22,955 nucleotides of DNA from positions 1 to 22,955 of the forward strand of contig NZ_CAMJVK010000029.1 of assembly GCF_946221515.1 (NCBI RefSeq), given 5' to 3'. Both the position numbers and the translations under genes were made by a program. The first letter of the stretch is position 1. Each line of letters starts with the position of its first letter. Shown one piece after another: positions 1 through 6,668 of the stretch. Under the pieces are notes generated by a model. That model did no database searches. It had not been told where the DNA came from and saw nothing but the letters and a program-made list of their open reading frames with translations. This DNA comes from an uncultured Fenollaria sp. (GTDB lineage Bacteria; Bacillota; Clostridia; Tissierellales; Peptoniphilaceae).

Positions 1-51
1 ACGCTGAAGGTACTTGGTTGGAGACGACCTGGGATAATAGGTAGCCGCCAC
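1..51 (+). rRNA. rrf: 5S ribosomal RNA, 3' end only (partial)
   Basis: The first ~50 bases match the 3' half of a bacterial 5S rRNA. They contain the GGTACTTGG...GACGACCTGG helix IV/V-type region, then GGGATAATAGGTAGCCGCCA, which resembles the usual GGGAGAGTAGG(T)..GCC(G)CCA 3' end. The 5' half lies outside the window. The GCCGCCA end would pair with the usual TGGTGGC 5' end in helix I. The exact 3' end is estimated from that pairing, within a few bases. A terminator follows immediately, as expected for the last gene of an rRNA operon. The call rests on recognition of the conserved 3' region, not on an alignment. Confidence 0.85.
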
Positions 52-56
52 TTAGC

Positions 57-89
57 AAAAAAGCAGTTCAAATGAACTGCTTTTTTTTA
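57..89 (+). terminator. Rho-independent terminator of the rRNA operon
   Basis: AAGCAGTTC (61-69) pairs perfectly with GAACTGCTT (74-82) around the 4-base loop AAAT. A run of eight T (81-88) follows and extra A bases precede it, so the stem can extend as A-T pairs. It lies a few bases past the 5S end. Confidence 0.93.
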
Positions 90-96
90 ATCTTAT

Positions 97-200
97 CAAA
101 ATCGCGCCTGGAACTTGTTCGCTTTGTCGGCAATACTCAGGTACGTTTAGTACATTCCGTTTACCGACAAAGCTCCACTGCGTCCCATGCATCGATTTTG
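97..200. repeat. ~104-bp imperfect palindromic intergenic element
   Basis: The outer ends are a perfect 8-bp inverted repeat, CAAAATCG (97-104) and CGATTTTG (193-200). Inside, GCTTTGTCGG (121-130) pairs with CCGACAAAGC (163-172), and the centre holds GTAC-GTTTA-GTAC (141-153). The stretches between these pairs are only partly complementary. The element is non-coding and far more GC-rich than its surroundings. It sits directly after the rRNA terminator. This looks like a dispersed REP/MITE-type extragenic palindrome or a structured RNA remnant. Only its palindromic structure is visible here; whether it recurs in the genome cannot be seen. Confidence 0.7.
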
Positions 201-340
201 CTGAAAGATTTCATATGCAATGAATATAAATAGTTATTTTAATTCAGCGTAGCGTAAAAGTTCATGTACATTAGTACCTAATTCTTCTTTTGCTGAATGA
301 TTTATATGCTATGAATATACATAATCGTTTTATTAATTAT
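196..340. repeat. Degenerate direct repeat and second, shorter palindrome
   Basis: The stretch beginning TTTTGCTGAAAGATTT at 196 recurs, with about one change per six or seven bases, as TTTTGCTGAATGATTT at 288; each copy runs about 45 bases. Between them lies a second palindrome: ATTCAGC (242-248) pairs with GCTGAAT (292-298) around a core GTAC-ATTA-GTAC (266-277). That core resembles the core of the larger element at 97-200. The simplest reading is an ancient tandem duplication of one intergenic element, the second copy eroded. The rest of 201-401 holds no gene. A TATAAT at 355-360 could be the -10 of the acetyltransferase gene at 402, but no convincing -35 precedes it. Confidence 0.55.
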
Positions 341-401
341 GAAGTAAAGGCTTTTATAATTAGTCGCGATATATATTATTATAAAAAGAAAGGACTATAA
401 A

Positions 402-845
402 ATGTTTTACAATACTGAAAATTTAAAAGATAATGAAATATACTTAAAACTTAGAAAAACTTGTGATGCGCAGCCTGAAAAGTCTTGGCTGCCTGCTTAC
501 TACTTCGATATTTGTCTATTAGATGGCACTAAAATTGGTGTATGCGATTTACGAATCGGTCACAACACAAATACATACATTGGTGGCAATATTGGCTATA
601 CTGTCGACGAGCCGTACAGAGGACATCATTATGCGATGAAGGCGTGTAAGCTATTATTCAATTTAGCTAAAATGCACAAGATGGATTATTTAATAATTAC
701 ATGTAAACCCGATAACATTCCGTCTTATCGCACTTGTGAACTTCTTGATGGAGATCTATTAGAAGTAAAAGAAGTTCCTCAAGGACATGATTTACGCAGA
801 CAGGGTTATACTGATGTAAATATTTATAGATTTGATTTAGATTAA
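402..845 (+). CDS. GNAT family N-acetyltransferase
   Basis: This 147-residue single-domain protein has the expected length for a GNAT enzyme, which transfers the acetyl group of acetyl-CoA to an amine. The clearest signature is motif A around residues 70-85, GYTVDEPYRGHHYAMKA. There a beta strand runs into the pyrophosphate-binding loop (R-G-H-H-Y-A standing for Q/R-x-x-G-x-G/A), and an alpha helix follows. Motif B follows with CKPDNIPSYRTCELLDG, the usual N-x-x-S-x-x-x-x-E-x-x-G layout. The RimJ/RimL-like branch is the nearest in style. The start ATG at 402 has an AGAAAGGA ribosome binding site at 388-395. The next gene begins 14 bases after the stop and is also a GNAT, so the two are probably co-transcribed. 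The substrate cannot be told from sequence. Confidence 0.85.
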   Translation: MFYNTENLKDNEIYLKLRKTCDAQPEKSWLPAYYFDICLLDGTKIGVCDLRIGHNTNTYIGGNIGYTVDEPYRGHHYAMKACKLLFNLAKMHKMDYLIITCKPDNIPSYRTCELLDGDLLEVKEVPQGHDLRRQGYTDVNIYRFDLD

Positions 846-859
846 TTATAGGTGATATT

Positions 860-1300
860 ATGATTAGAGAAATGATTATTTCAGACGCGCCTGCTCTTGC
901 TGCAATGGCTATTAAGATATGGGACAGCGATGACAAAGATGAACTGGAGCAAGAATTCATAGATATGACTCACGACAAGGAGTCTACTTGTTTCATTAAA
1001 TTTATTGATGCTAAGGCAATAGGCTTTGCCAATGCCTCTCTTAGTCATGATTATGTCGAGGGCTGTGAGACGTCTACAGTAGTTTATCTTGAAGCTATAT
1101 ACGTAGATAAAGAGTATAGGCTTTTAGGCTACGCAAAGGACTTAGTTAATAGATGTGAAGAATGGGGCAGAGAGCAAGGTGCTAAGGAATTTGCAAGCGA
1201 TTGCATTTTGACAAATAATGATAGTTATAAATTTCACATCGCCATCGGTTTTAAGGAAGTAAATAGAATCATTTGCTTTAAGAAAAATATTATTGAATAG
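860..1300 (+). CDS. GNAT acetyltransferase, aminoglycoside 6'-N-acetyltransferase (AAC(6')) type
   Basis: This protein of 146 residues is the full length of the short AAC(6') enzymes. These acetylate the 6' amine of aminoglycosides such as tobramycin and amikacin. Family signatures recognised from memory are IGFANASLSHDYVEGCETS (compare HDYV-G-TS-V in known enzymes), VVYLEAIYVDKEYR and GYAKDLV in the acetyl-CoA loop, EEWGREQGAKEFASDC, and the C-terminal FHIAIGFKEVNRIICFKK. The usual R-x-x-G in the loop is present as YRLLGYA. The ATG at 860 is preceded by TAGGTGAT. The gene lies directly downstream of another GNAT gene and upstream of a terminator. Chromosomal AAC(6') genes are often intrinsic and may have other physiological substrates, so resistance is inferred and not shown. 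Confidence 0.8.
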   Translation: MIREMIISDAPALAAMAIKIWDSDDKDELEQEFIDMTHDKESTCFIKFIDAKAIGFANASLSHDYVEGCETSTVVYLEAIYVDKEYRLLGYAKDLVNRCEEWGREQGAKEFASDCILTNNDSYKFHIAIGFKEVNRIICFKKNIIE

Positions 1301-1304
1301 CAAA

Positions 1305-1337
1305 AAATTAGCCATCCACTAAGGGGATGGCTTTTAA
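1305..1337. terminator. Bidirectional Rho-independent terminator between convergent genes
   Basis: AGCCATCC (1310-1317) pairs perfectly with GGATGGCT (1325-1332). A T-run follows on the plus strand (1332-1335). On the minus strand a TAATTTTTT run follows the other arm (1302-1309). It sits between the plus-strand acetyltransferase gene (stop at 1300) and the minus-strand exporter gene (stop at 1349), so it can serve both transcripts. Confidence 0.85.
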
Positions 1338-1348
1338 AATGCTTTATT

Positions 1349-1831
1349 CTATTGATTTTTTTCTTTATATATTTTTTTAAGTCTCTTTAATTCTTTTTGT
1401 GTTTTTACATTTCTAAATATCTTACTTACCGATGATGCTATCATAAGTCCCACGGCTATGGCAATTGCCATGAATAAAGACTGTACTGCTTCTGTTGCGC
1501 CCATTTCAAGATTGTCAGTGATGAAGTAGTTCATCGATTGATATATCTTAAGTCCTGGCACTAGTGGTATTACGCCTATAATGAAGTAGCAATTGACAGG
1601 AGTTTTTTGCCATCTTGCGAAAAATTCTCCAAGTATACCGCACAATAGAGCGCATAGTAGCGACGAAAATATATAACTGAAGTTATTTTCTGTCAAGACC
1701 ATATACAAGGTCCAGCAAATTGCGCCATTGATCGCGCATAAGAAAATATTTTTCTTTTGTATATTGAATAAGACGGATATAGTTGCGCACGAAACGCTCG
1801 CAAGTAAGAATTGTTTTATTACGTAGTTCAT
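1349..1831 (-). CDS. ThrE-family exporter, small subunit (DUF3815 / YjjB-like)
   Basis: A 160-residue integral membrane protein with about four to five hydrophobic segments. The family signature is the P-L-V-P-G loop followed by a short amphipathic stretch: IIGVIPLVPGLKIYQSMNYF, with a downstream MGATEAV-type helix. This matches the C-terminal half of ThrE threonine/serine exporters and the stand-alone YjjB partner. I place the start at the ATG at 1831. It overlaps the stop of the upstream gene as TAATG and has a GGGGTGG ribosome binding site 5 bases upstream. A GTG at 1840 in the same frame would add three residues but would use up that site. The C-terminus is strongly basic (EKNQ preceded by many K/R) and probably cytoplasmic. 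It is translationally coupled to its partner gene, with which it should form one transporter. Confidence 0.85.
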   Translation of the reverse strand: MNYVIKQFLLASVSCATISVLFNIQKKNIFLCAINGAICWTLYMVLTENNFSYIFSSLLCALLCGILGEFFARWQKTPVNCYFIIGVIPLVPGLKIYQSMNYFITDNLEMGATEAVQSLFMAIAIAVGLMIASSVSKIFRNVKTQKELKRLKKIYKEKNQ

Positions 1832-2616
1832 TATATCCACCCCATTAGCGAAACAAGCATAAGTACGCTACCAACGCCGAAGGCTATGGCAACTGCTACG
1901 AATATGGCTTCGAAGCTTCTTGCAGTACCCGCGATTAGGTCGCCACTTAAGAAGTCTCTAATTCCTGATGTAAAGGCAACTCCCGGAACTAGTGGTAGTA
2001 TCGAGCCAACAACTATCATGTTTAAGTTATGTCCCAGATTTAGCTTAACTAGTAAAACTGCTGCAAGTGTTGCAACAAGCGAGGACACGAAATTACCTAA
2101 GAAAGGTGTTTTCGATAGCTTTAGTATATACTCGTTTACAACAAAGCCACATGCCGATGTAAATATCGAGCAGGCAAAGTCACTGAAACTGCCTCCAAGC
2201 ATTAGCGTGAAGACCGCACAGCCGATACAGGCCATTACAAGTATCATCATAAAGCTATATTCACTTTTCTTTTCAATCTCTTCAAGCTTTTGCATAGCGT
2301 CATCTATAGCTATATTCTTTGCACAAAATTCTCTCGAGAAAGCGTTAATCATATTGACCCTGCCGATGTTATTGCCTCTAGTCTCGATGTTTTTCACAAG
2401 ATAGAAGGACGAATTATCGCTGTTATCACCTATGATTATAACTGTAGGCGAGAGAAATAATGGTATGTCGAAGTAGCCGTAGCTTGAAAGTATCCTCTTA
2501 ACTGTATCATTTGCCCTCGAAATTTCCGAGCCATTCTTAATGAGTAGCTCCGCAGTTTTTAGGGCGATGTTATAAATTTTTCTACGCTCCATGTAAGCGT
2601 CTGTAATATTTTCCAT
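1831..2616 (-). CDS. ThrE-family exporter, large subunit (DUF1212 / YjjP-like)
   Basis: A 261-residue protein with a soluble N-terminal domain of about 120 residues and then about five membrane helices (roughly 122-142, 148-166, 175-192, 197-212 and 233-255). The N-terminal region has the family's AELLIKNGSEISRANDTV pattern, a short helix typical of DUF1212. The membrane part carries the signature VGSILPLVPGVAFTSGIRDF and LSGDLIAGTARSFEA. Together with the adjacent small subunit it reconstitutes the two halves that are fused in ThrE of Corynebacterium. Family members export threonine/serine or, for E. coli YjjPB, a dicarboxylate, so the substrate here is open. The ATG at 2616 is preceded by GGTGAT. 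A good promoter lies 16 bases further upstream. Confidence 0.87.
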   Translation of the reverse strand: MENITDAYMERRKIYNIALKTAELLIKNGSEISRANDTVKRILSSYGYFDIPLFLSPTVIIIGDNSDNSSFYLVKNIETRGNNIGRVNMINAFSREFCAKNIAIDDAMQKLEEIEKKSEYSFMMILVMACIGCAVFTLMLGGSFSDFACSIFTSACGFVVNEYILKLSKTPFLGNFVSSLVATLAAVLLVKLNLGHNLNMIVVGSILPLVPGVAFTSGIRDFLSGDLIAGTARSFEAIFVAVAIAFGVGSVLMLVSLMGWI

Positions 2617-2631
2617 AGTATCACCAAATAT

Positions 2632-2660
2632 ATTATAATATATTTTTGTGAAAAAGTCAC
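2632..2660 (-). promoter_or_regulatory. Sigma-70-type promoter for the ThrE-type exporter operon
   Basis: On the minus strand, GTGACT (2660-2655) lies 17 bases from a perfect TATAAT (2637-2632). The expected start of transcription is near 2625, just upstream of the ATG at 2616, leaving a leader only about ten bases long. Such a short leader is unusual, but the -10 and the spacing are otherwise very good. Confidence 0.6.
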
Positions 2661-2700
2661 TTATTTTCTGTAAATTCTTTTAATAATCCGCAATAAGTGA
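2657..2700. promoter_or_regulatory. Inverted repeat in the divergent exporter/comEC intergenic region
   Basis: TCACTTATT (2657-2665) is matched by a perfect inverted copy, AATAAGTGA (2692-2700), 26 bases away. The left arm covers part of the exporter's -35. The right arm abuts TATAAT at 2701-2706, a possible comEC -10 element, although that would leave an extremely short comEC leader. The arrangement suits a dimeric regulator acting on both divergent promoters. No regulator can be named. Confidence 0.4.
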
Positions 2701-2721
2701 TATAATTTTATTGAGGTTATT

Positions 2722-5109
2722 ATGAGAAGAAAATATTCATTTATTGCGTGTATTATGGTTCTCGCAGCCATCTACACTTATTATTTCAATATCAATAGCT
2801 ACATTTTATTAAGCCTTGGCATCATTTTGGGGATAAGTCTTTTTAGTAAGAAACGCCTTAGGCTTTATTTGCTTTTGTCTGTGACAATATTTTTCGTGAC
2901 AACTATTTATACGAATTACAGAAGACAAAGCGTCTTTAAAAATTACAAAAATGAAGAAAAAGAATACATATTAAGAGTCGAAAATATCAAGGAATACGAA
3001 GGATATTCTACTTTTATTGCCTCTGTCAAAAATCTAGGCGGCAATACTTTCAATGAAAAGCTCAAAGCGTATTACAATGGCAGAGAGCCTTTAAATAATT
3101 TTGATACGATTAAAGTAAGCGCTAAGCTAGAAGATATAAGGATAAATGCCAATCCAAATCTTTTCAACGAGAAGATGTATTATTTAACGAAGAACGTTAA
3201 GTATAAGATAAAGTTTAAGGACTTCGAAAAAATCTCTTGGAAAATGTCTTTTGCGGAGAAAATGAATCTTGCTTTTGAGAAAAAGCTTGATGCGCTCACT
3301 CAAAACACTATGAGGGTGAGCAATGCGAACTTCCTTAAGGCTATATTCATGTCAAACACAAATTACTTGGATGAAGATGAGCTGAGTACATATAGATCAG
3401 TCGGACTCGGTCACTTGCTAGCGGTTTCGGGTCTACATGTCTCGCTGATTAGCTTTGCAATAATTTTTATACTCGTGGGTCTTGGCTTATCTAAGAGAAG
3501 GGCGAGCGCCACATGTATAATCTTTTTACTTATATATGGGGCGGTGATCAATTACCCTGTATCATTCTTAAGAGCGATGATACTTTTTATCGCCCTTGAC
3601 CTAGCCTTTGTCTATGACATAAACATAGAGCGCATTGAAATCATCTCCATCGCGCTAATTATAACGCTTTTAATTAATCCATACTATGTATTTTCGGTAT
3701 CGCTTCACCTTTCTTATGGAGCAGCCTACGCGATAGAAATACTTTTTAGAAGACTTAAAAAGCTTGGCGACAAGAAGAATAAAACGCAGGAGGCCATGCT
3801 CTTTGTTCTTGCTATTAACCTAGTTTTAGCGCCTATTCAGCTATATACATTTCACGAGTTTAACTTTATCTCGCTACTTACAAACCTGATTTTACTTCCG
3901 ATATACTCAGCCATAATCACAGCAAGCTTTTTAATACTCCTAGTCTCACTCATAATAAGTCCAGTCGGAGCCTTATTTATATTAGTCGACTACATATTAA
4001 GCGGCCTTTACAAAATTTTATATTTCATCTCAAGTGTAGATATCTTAAAAGTTTCGCTCTACAATCAAGACGCGCTTATCATCGCGTATTTCACCTTGCT
4101 CGTTGCCTTTTACTTTGCAAACAATTTTAGTTATATGAAGACAAGGCTTGTGAAATTCATGCTTATGGCGATGGCTGCGGTCACATTTGCATCTAGCTTC
4201 ATATATATCACTAGTCAAAAGCATTACGACACGCTCAATATGATTAGTATAGGTCAAGAGGAGGCAATGCTATTAGATATAAATAAGAAGAAAATTCTGG
4301 TCGATACTGGCGGAGACATCATGGGCTCGTCTCTTTCATACGATAGGACGCTTAGAGAAGTTCTTAAGAATGCTGGGGCCGATAGCCTTGACATAGTATT
4401 TATCTCGCACTTTGACAGCGACCACGCGGGCAACCTTGACTATCTACTTTATGAATTTGATATTAAGAACATCTGTTTTTACAAAGACATAGCTCCGTCA
4501 TATATTAAGGCGAAAATTATTGATAGGGGAATTAATTACATCGACCCAGATAAGACGAATGGCATTGATCTTGGCAAAGAGAATTACATTAAGATTATTC
4601 ATAGAGATGTAAGTTTAAATAGCAACAACAGCTCACTTGTATTTGAGCTAGATACAAATGGCACAAAAGTTTTATTTACAGGCGACATCGAGAGAGAAGC
4701 AGAAGATTATTATATTGACAAAGTGAATAAGATTGATATATTAAAAGTCGCTCATCATGGTTCAAAAACAAGTTCATCAATGAATTTCCTTGAAAAAACT
4801 AGACCAAAAGACGCAATCAGCTCGCAAGGACTGAACAACTCCTATGGTCATCCACATGAGCAAACGCTTGAAAACTTCAAAGCCATTGGCGCGAACTTTT
4901 ACAGAACTGATAAGCAAGGCATGATTAGCGTCATCTTCAAAGACGGCGGCTACGAGATCGAAACTTTTTACAAAGAATATTACAGGCATCTTGATTATAT
5001 GAAAAAATACATTTTCTTATTGACCTTGCTATCTATAATATTTTCCTATATAATAAGTATAGTCATTGATGACTACAAAAAGTATGGAGACATGATTAAT
5101 GAACTATAG
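2722..5109 (+). CDS. comEC: DNA internalization channel protein ComEC/Rec2
   Basis: A 795-residue polytopic membrane protein that in competent bacteria forms the channel carrying single-stranded transforming DNA into the cytoplasm. Domains in order: N-terminal helices and the DUF4131/OB-like region (about 1-170); the Competence domain with the signature GLGHLLAVSGLHVSL (228-242) and about eight further helices to ~500; then a metallo-beta-lactamase-type domain with HFDSDH (563-568), LFTGD (651-655) and AHHGS (677-681). All expected metal-binding motifs are present, so it looks intact. An extra hydrophobic helix at about 763-782 ends the protein, where most family members stop after the beta-lactamase-like fold. 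The ATG at 2722 has TTGAGG at 2711-2716. The gene overlaps holA by 11 bases, the same order as in Bacillus (comEC-holA). No comEA is in view. Confidence 0.95.
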   Translation: MRRKYSFIACIMVLAAIYTYYFNINSYILLSLGIILGISLFSKKRLRLYLLLSVTIFFVTTIYTNYRRQSVFKNYKNEEKEYILRVENIKEYEGYSTFIASVKNLGGNTFNEKLKAYYNGREPLNNFDTIKVSAKLEDIRINANPNLFNEKMYYLTKNVKYKIKFKDFEKISWKMSFAEKMNLAFEKKLDALTQNTMRVSNANFLKAIFMSNTNYLDEDELSTYRSVGLGHLLAVSGLHVSLISFAIIFILVGLGLSKRRASATCIIFLLIYGAVINYPVSFLRAMILFIALDLAFVYDINIERIEIISIALIITLLINPYYVFSVSLHLSYGAAYAIEILFRRLKKLGDKKNKTQEAMLFVLAINLVLAPIQLYTFHEFNFISLLTNLILLPIYSAIITASFLILLVSLIISPVGALFILVDYILSGLYKILYFISSVDILKVSLYNQDALIIAYFTLLVAFYFANNFSYMKTRLVKFMLMAMAAVTFASSFIYITSQKHYDTLNMISIGQEEAMLLDINKKKILVDTGGDIMGSSLSYDRTLREVLKNAGADSLDIVFISHFDSDHAGNLDYLLYEFDIKNICFYKDIAPSYIKAKIIDRGINYIDPDKTNGIDLGKENYIKIIHRDVSLNSNNSSLVFELDTNGTKVLFTGDIEREAEDYYIDKVNKIDILKVAHHGSKTSSSMNFLEKTRPKDAISSQGLNNSYGHPHEQTLENFKAIGANFYRTDKQGMISVIFKDGGYEIETFYKEYYRHLDYMKKYIFLLTLLSIIFSYIISIVIDDYKKYGDMINEL

Positions 5110-6112
5110 AAATTTTTTAAATGAAGTAAAAATGAATAATGTAAGCGGCGCTTATCTTTTCAAGGGCATAGAGTGCTACCTCATGGACAAGACCTTGGAC
5201 GCGCTGATAAATACTTATCTTGACAGCAATCAAAGACTTATGAACCTTGCAGATCTTAAGTACTCAGAGAATTTGATTAAAGATATTAAAAGTAATATCA
5301 CTATGCTTCCTCTTATGGCTGAGAAAAAAATCACAGTTGTAAGAAAAGCAAATGAGAGTATCAAAGCGCTTAACGATGACGACTTACTTGATGAGCTTGG
5401 GAAGATGCCTGAGACGAGCATAATCATATTTATGGATGAGGACGATAGTATAAAAAAGACGCTTAAATTTTACAAGCACTTCAAGAAAAATGACCACATA
5501 GTGAGCTTTGACAAGGAAAAAGTAGAGGACCTTGTCAAGTGGACGGCGCGCAAATTTAACGAGCTGGGCGTAGAAGCAGGCTTTGCTGAAGCAAGATTTT
5601 TGATCGATAGACTCGGCTTTTATAGCGACGAGAGCGTTAATATGTATAGCCTTGAATCAGAAGTTGCGAAGCTTGCGAGCTACATAGGCAAGGGCAGACT
5701 CACTCGAAGTGCAATAGAAAAAGTTGTTAAGGAAAATACCATTGACAATATCTTTGCTATGATAGATGCAATAAATAAGAAAAATACAAAGGCGGCACTC
5801 AATGAGTATGAAAAGCTTCTTGCAAATGGCGAAGCAGATATAAAGACCTCGTATATGATATTTAGAAATCTTAGACTTCTTTTAGAATTAAAAATTTGCG
5901 ATATAGAGAAAAAAAGCGAAGTAGAGAAAAAAGATCTCTTGAAGATATCGCCGTACGAGTACAAAAAGCTATCAAGCCTAGCATATTCATATGATTATAA
6001 GTTTTTGCTGAAGTTTATGAACGAGCTTAAAGATTTAGACATAAGTTTGAAAAACACAAGCAAAGATAGTACTATGATGATAAAAAATTTAATATATAAG
6101 ATGACAGAATAA
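5099..6112 (+). CDS. holA: DNA polymerase III subunit delta
   Basis: A 337-residue protein, the normal length for HolA, the clamp-loader subunit that opens the beta sliding clamp. The N-terminal part has the family's SGAYLFKGIECYLMDKTLD opening. Next comes the LPLMAEKKITVVRKA block, where the family usually has P(L/F)F..(R)(L/V)VV-(K/R), and then the alpha-helical collar domain (NTIDNIFAMIDAINKKNTKAAL). The AAA+ fold is degenerate and has no Walker A motif, as is normal for delta. The ATG at 5099 overlaps the comEC end, with GGAG at 5086-5089, so translation is probably coupled. A terminator follows 11 bases after the stop. Confidence 0.92.
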   Translation: MNYRNFLNEVKMNNVSGAYLFKGIECYLMDKTLDALINTYLDSNQRLMNLADLKYSENLIKDIKSNITMLPLMAEKKITVVRKANESIKALNDDDLLDELGKMPETSIIIFMDEDDSIKKTLKFYKHFKKNDHIVSFDKEKVEDLVKWTARKFNELGVEAGFAEARFLIDRLGFYSDESVNMYSLESEVAKLASYIGKGRLTRSAIEKVVKENTIDNIFAMIDAINKKNTKAALNEYEKLLANGEADIKTSYMIFRNLRLLLELKICDIEKKSEVEKKDLLKISPYEYKKLSSLAYSYDYKFLLKFMNELKDLDISLKNTSKDSTMMIKNLIYKMTE

Positions 6113-6120
6113 ACTGTTTT

Positions 6121-6149
6121 ATAAAGAGGGCTTAGGCTCTCTTTTTTTA
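6121..6149 (+). terminator. Rho-independent terminator after holA
   Basis: AAAGAGGGC (6123-6131) pairs with GCTCTCTTT (6136-6144) with one G-T wobble around the loop TTAG. The T-run extends to 6148. It ends the comEC-holA transcript. Confidence 0.88.
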
Positions 6150-6160
6150 TAAGCCTTCTC

Positions 6161-6203
6161 TATAGTAAAGACATTATATATAGAATTTTATAAATTTACT
6201 ATA
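6161..6203. promoter_or_regulatory. Inverted repeat upstream of the BlaI-gene promoter
   Basis: TATAGTAAA (6161-6169) has a perfect inverted copy, TTTACTATA (6195-6203), 25 bases away. It lies just upstream of the -35 of the regulator gene. It could be an additional protein-binding site, but both arms are very AT-rich and chance is possible. Confidence 0.3.
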
Positions 6204-6220
6204 AAAAAGTACGAAATCAC

Positions 6221-6249
6221 TTGACAAAGATAAAGTTAAGAGGTATACT
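6221..6249 (+). promoter_or_regulatory. Consensus promoter of the BlaI/M56 operon
   Basis: A perfect -35 TTGACA (6221-6226) is followed after exactly 17 bases by TATACT (6244-6249), five of six matches to the -10 consensus. Transcription should start near 6256. The ribosome binding site AAGGAGG (6274-6280) and the ATG at 6287 follow. This is the strongest promoter seen in the window. Confidence 0.88.
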
Positions 6250-6262
6250 CAAATTGAGAATA
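6244..6262. promoter_or_regulatory. Palindromic operator candidate over the -10 and start site
   Basis: CTCAA-A-TTGAG (6248-6258) is a perfect 11-base palindrome. Allowing one mismatch per arm it extends to TAT...ATA (6244-6262), covering the -10 and the predicted transcription start. BlaI/MecI-type repressors bind dyad operators at their own promoters, so autoregulation by the gene at 6287 is the natural inference. The core is not the staphylococcal TACA/TGTA motif. Confidence 0.6.
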
Positions 6263-6286
6263 TAAATATTTGCAAGGAGGTATAGT

Positions 6287-6667
6287 ATGAAATTTTCAGA
6301 AGGTGAATTTAAAGTCATGGAAGTCATCTGGGAAGGCACATGCTTGAATGAAAATGGAGAGATAGAAGCTTTAGAACTTTGGAAACTGCTCAATGAAAAA
6401 TTTGGCATGGCAAAGACATCTGCCTATACATTTTTTAGTAGACTAGTTGATAAGGGAGCACTCATTAGAATTGATCCAAAATATAAACTTAAACTAGGCA
6501 TTAGCAGAGAAGAAGCTTTAGAAGAAAAACAAGATGAAGCTATCGAACAGCTATTCCAAGGTTCTATCCTAAATGTATGTAAAGCATTTTTAAAAAATAA
6601 AAAAGTGAGCAAAGAAGAATTAGATGAATTAAAGAATCTAATTGATGATTTAGATAAAAACAATTAA
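6287..6667 (+). CDS. BlaI/MecI/CopY-family transcriptional repressor
   Basis: A 126-residue winged-helix protein of normal family length. The N-terminus MKFSEGEFKVMEVIWEG is the family's LS-x-x-E-x-x-V-M-x-x-(L/I)-W start. The recognition part is MAKTSAYTFFSRLVDKGALI, equivalent to (W/Y)-K-x-(S/T)-T-V-x-T-x-x-x-R-L-x-x-K-G. The acidic C-terminal helices (residues ~85-125) correspond to the dimerisation region that M56 proteases or partner signalling inactivate in BlaI/MecI. It has an excellent ribosome binding site (AAGGAGG, 6 bases before ATG). It lies one base upstream of an M56 protease gene, the classic repressor-sensor pairing. It most likely represses its own operon. Confidence 0.92.
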   Translation: MKFSEGEFKVMEVIWEGTCLNENGEIEALELWKLLNEKFGMAKTSAYTFFSRLVDKGALIRIDPKYKLKLGISREEALEEKQDEAIEQLFQGSILNVCKAFLKNKKVSKEELDELKNLIDDLDKNN

Positions 6668-6668
6668 G

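Noticed and set aside
1811..2404. A 197-codon plus-strand open frame opposite the exporter genes
   Set aside because: It lies entirely antisense to two recognisable ThrE-family genes, has no ribosome binding site, and its protein is low-complexity and Ser/Thr/Pro-rich, as expected for a shadow frame.
2701..2706. TATAAT as the definite comEC promoter
   Set aside because: The -10 is perfect, but no convincing -35 lies 16-18 bases upstream, and the leader would be under ten bases. I kept it only as a possibility under the dyad feature.
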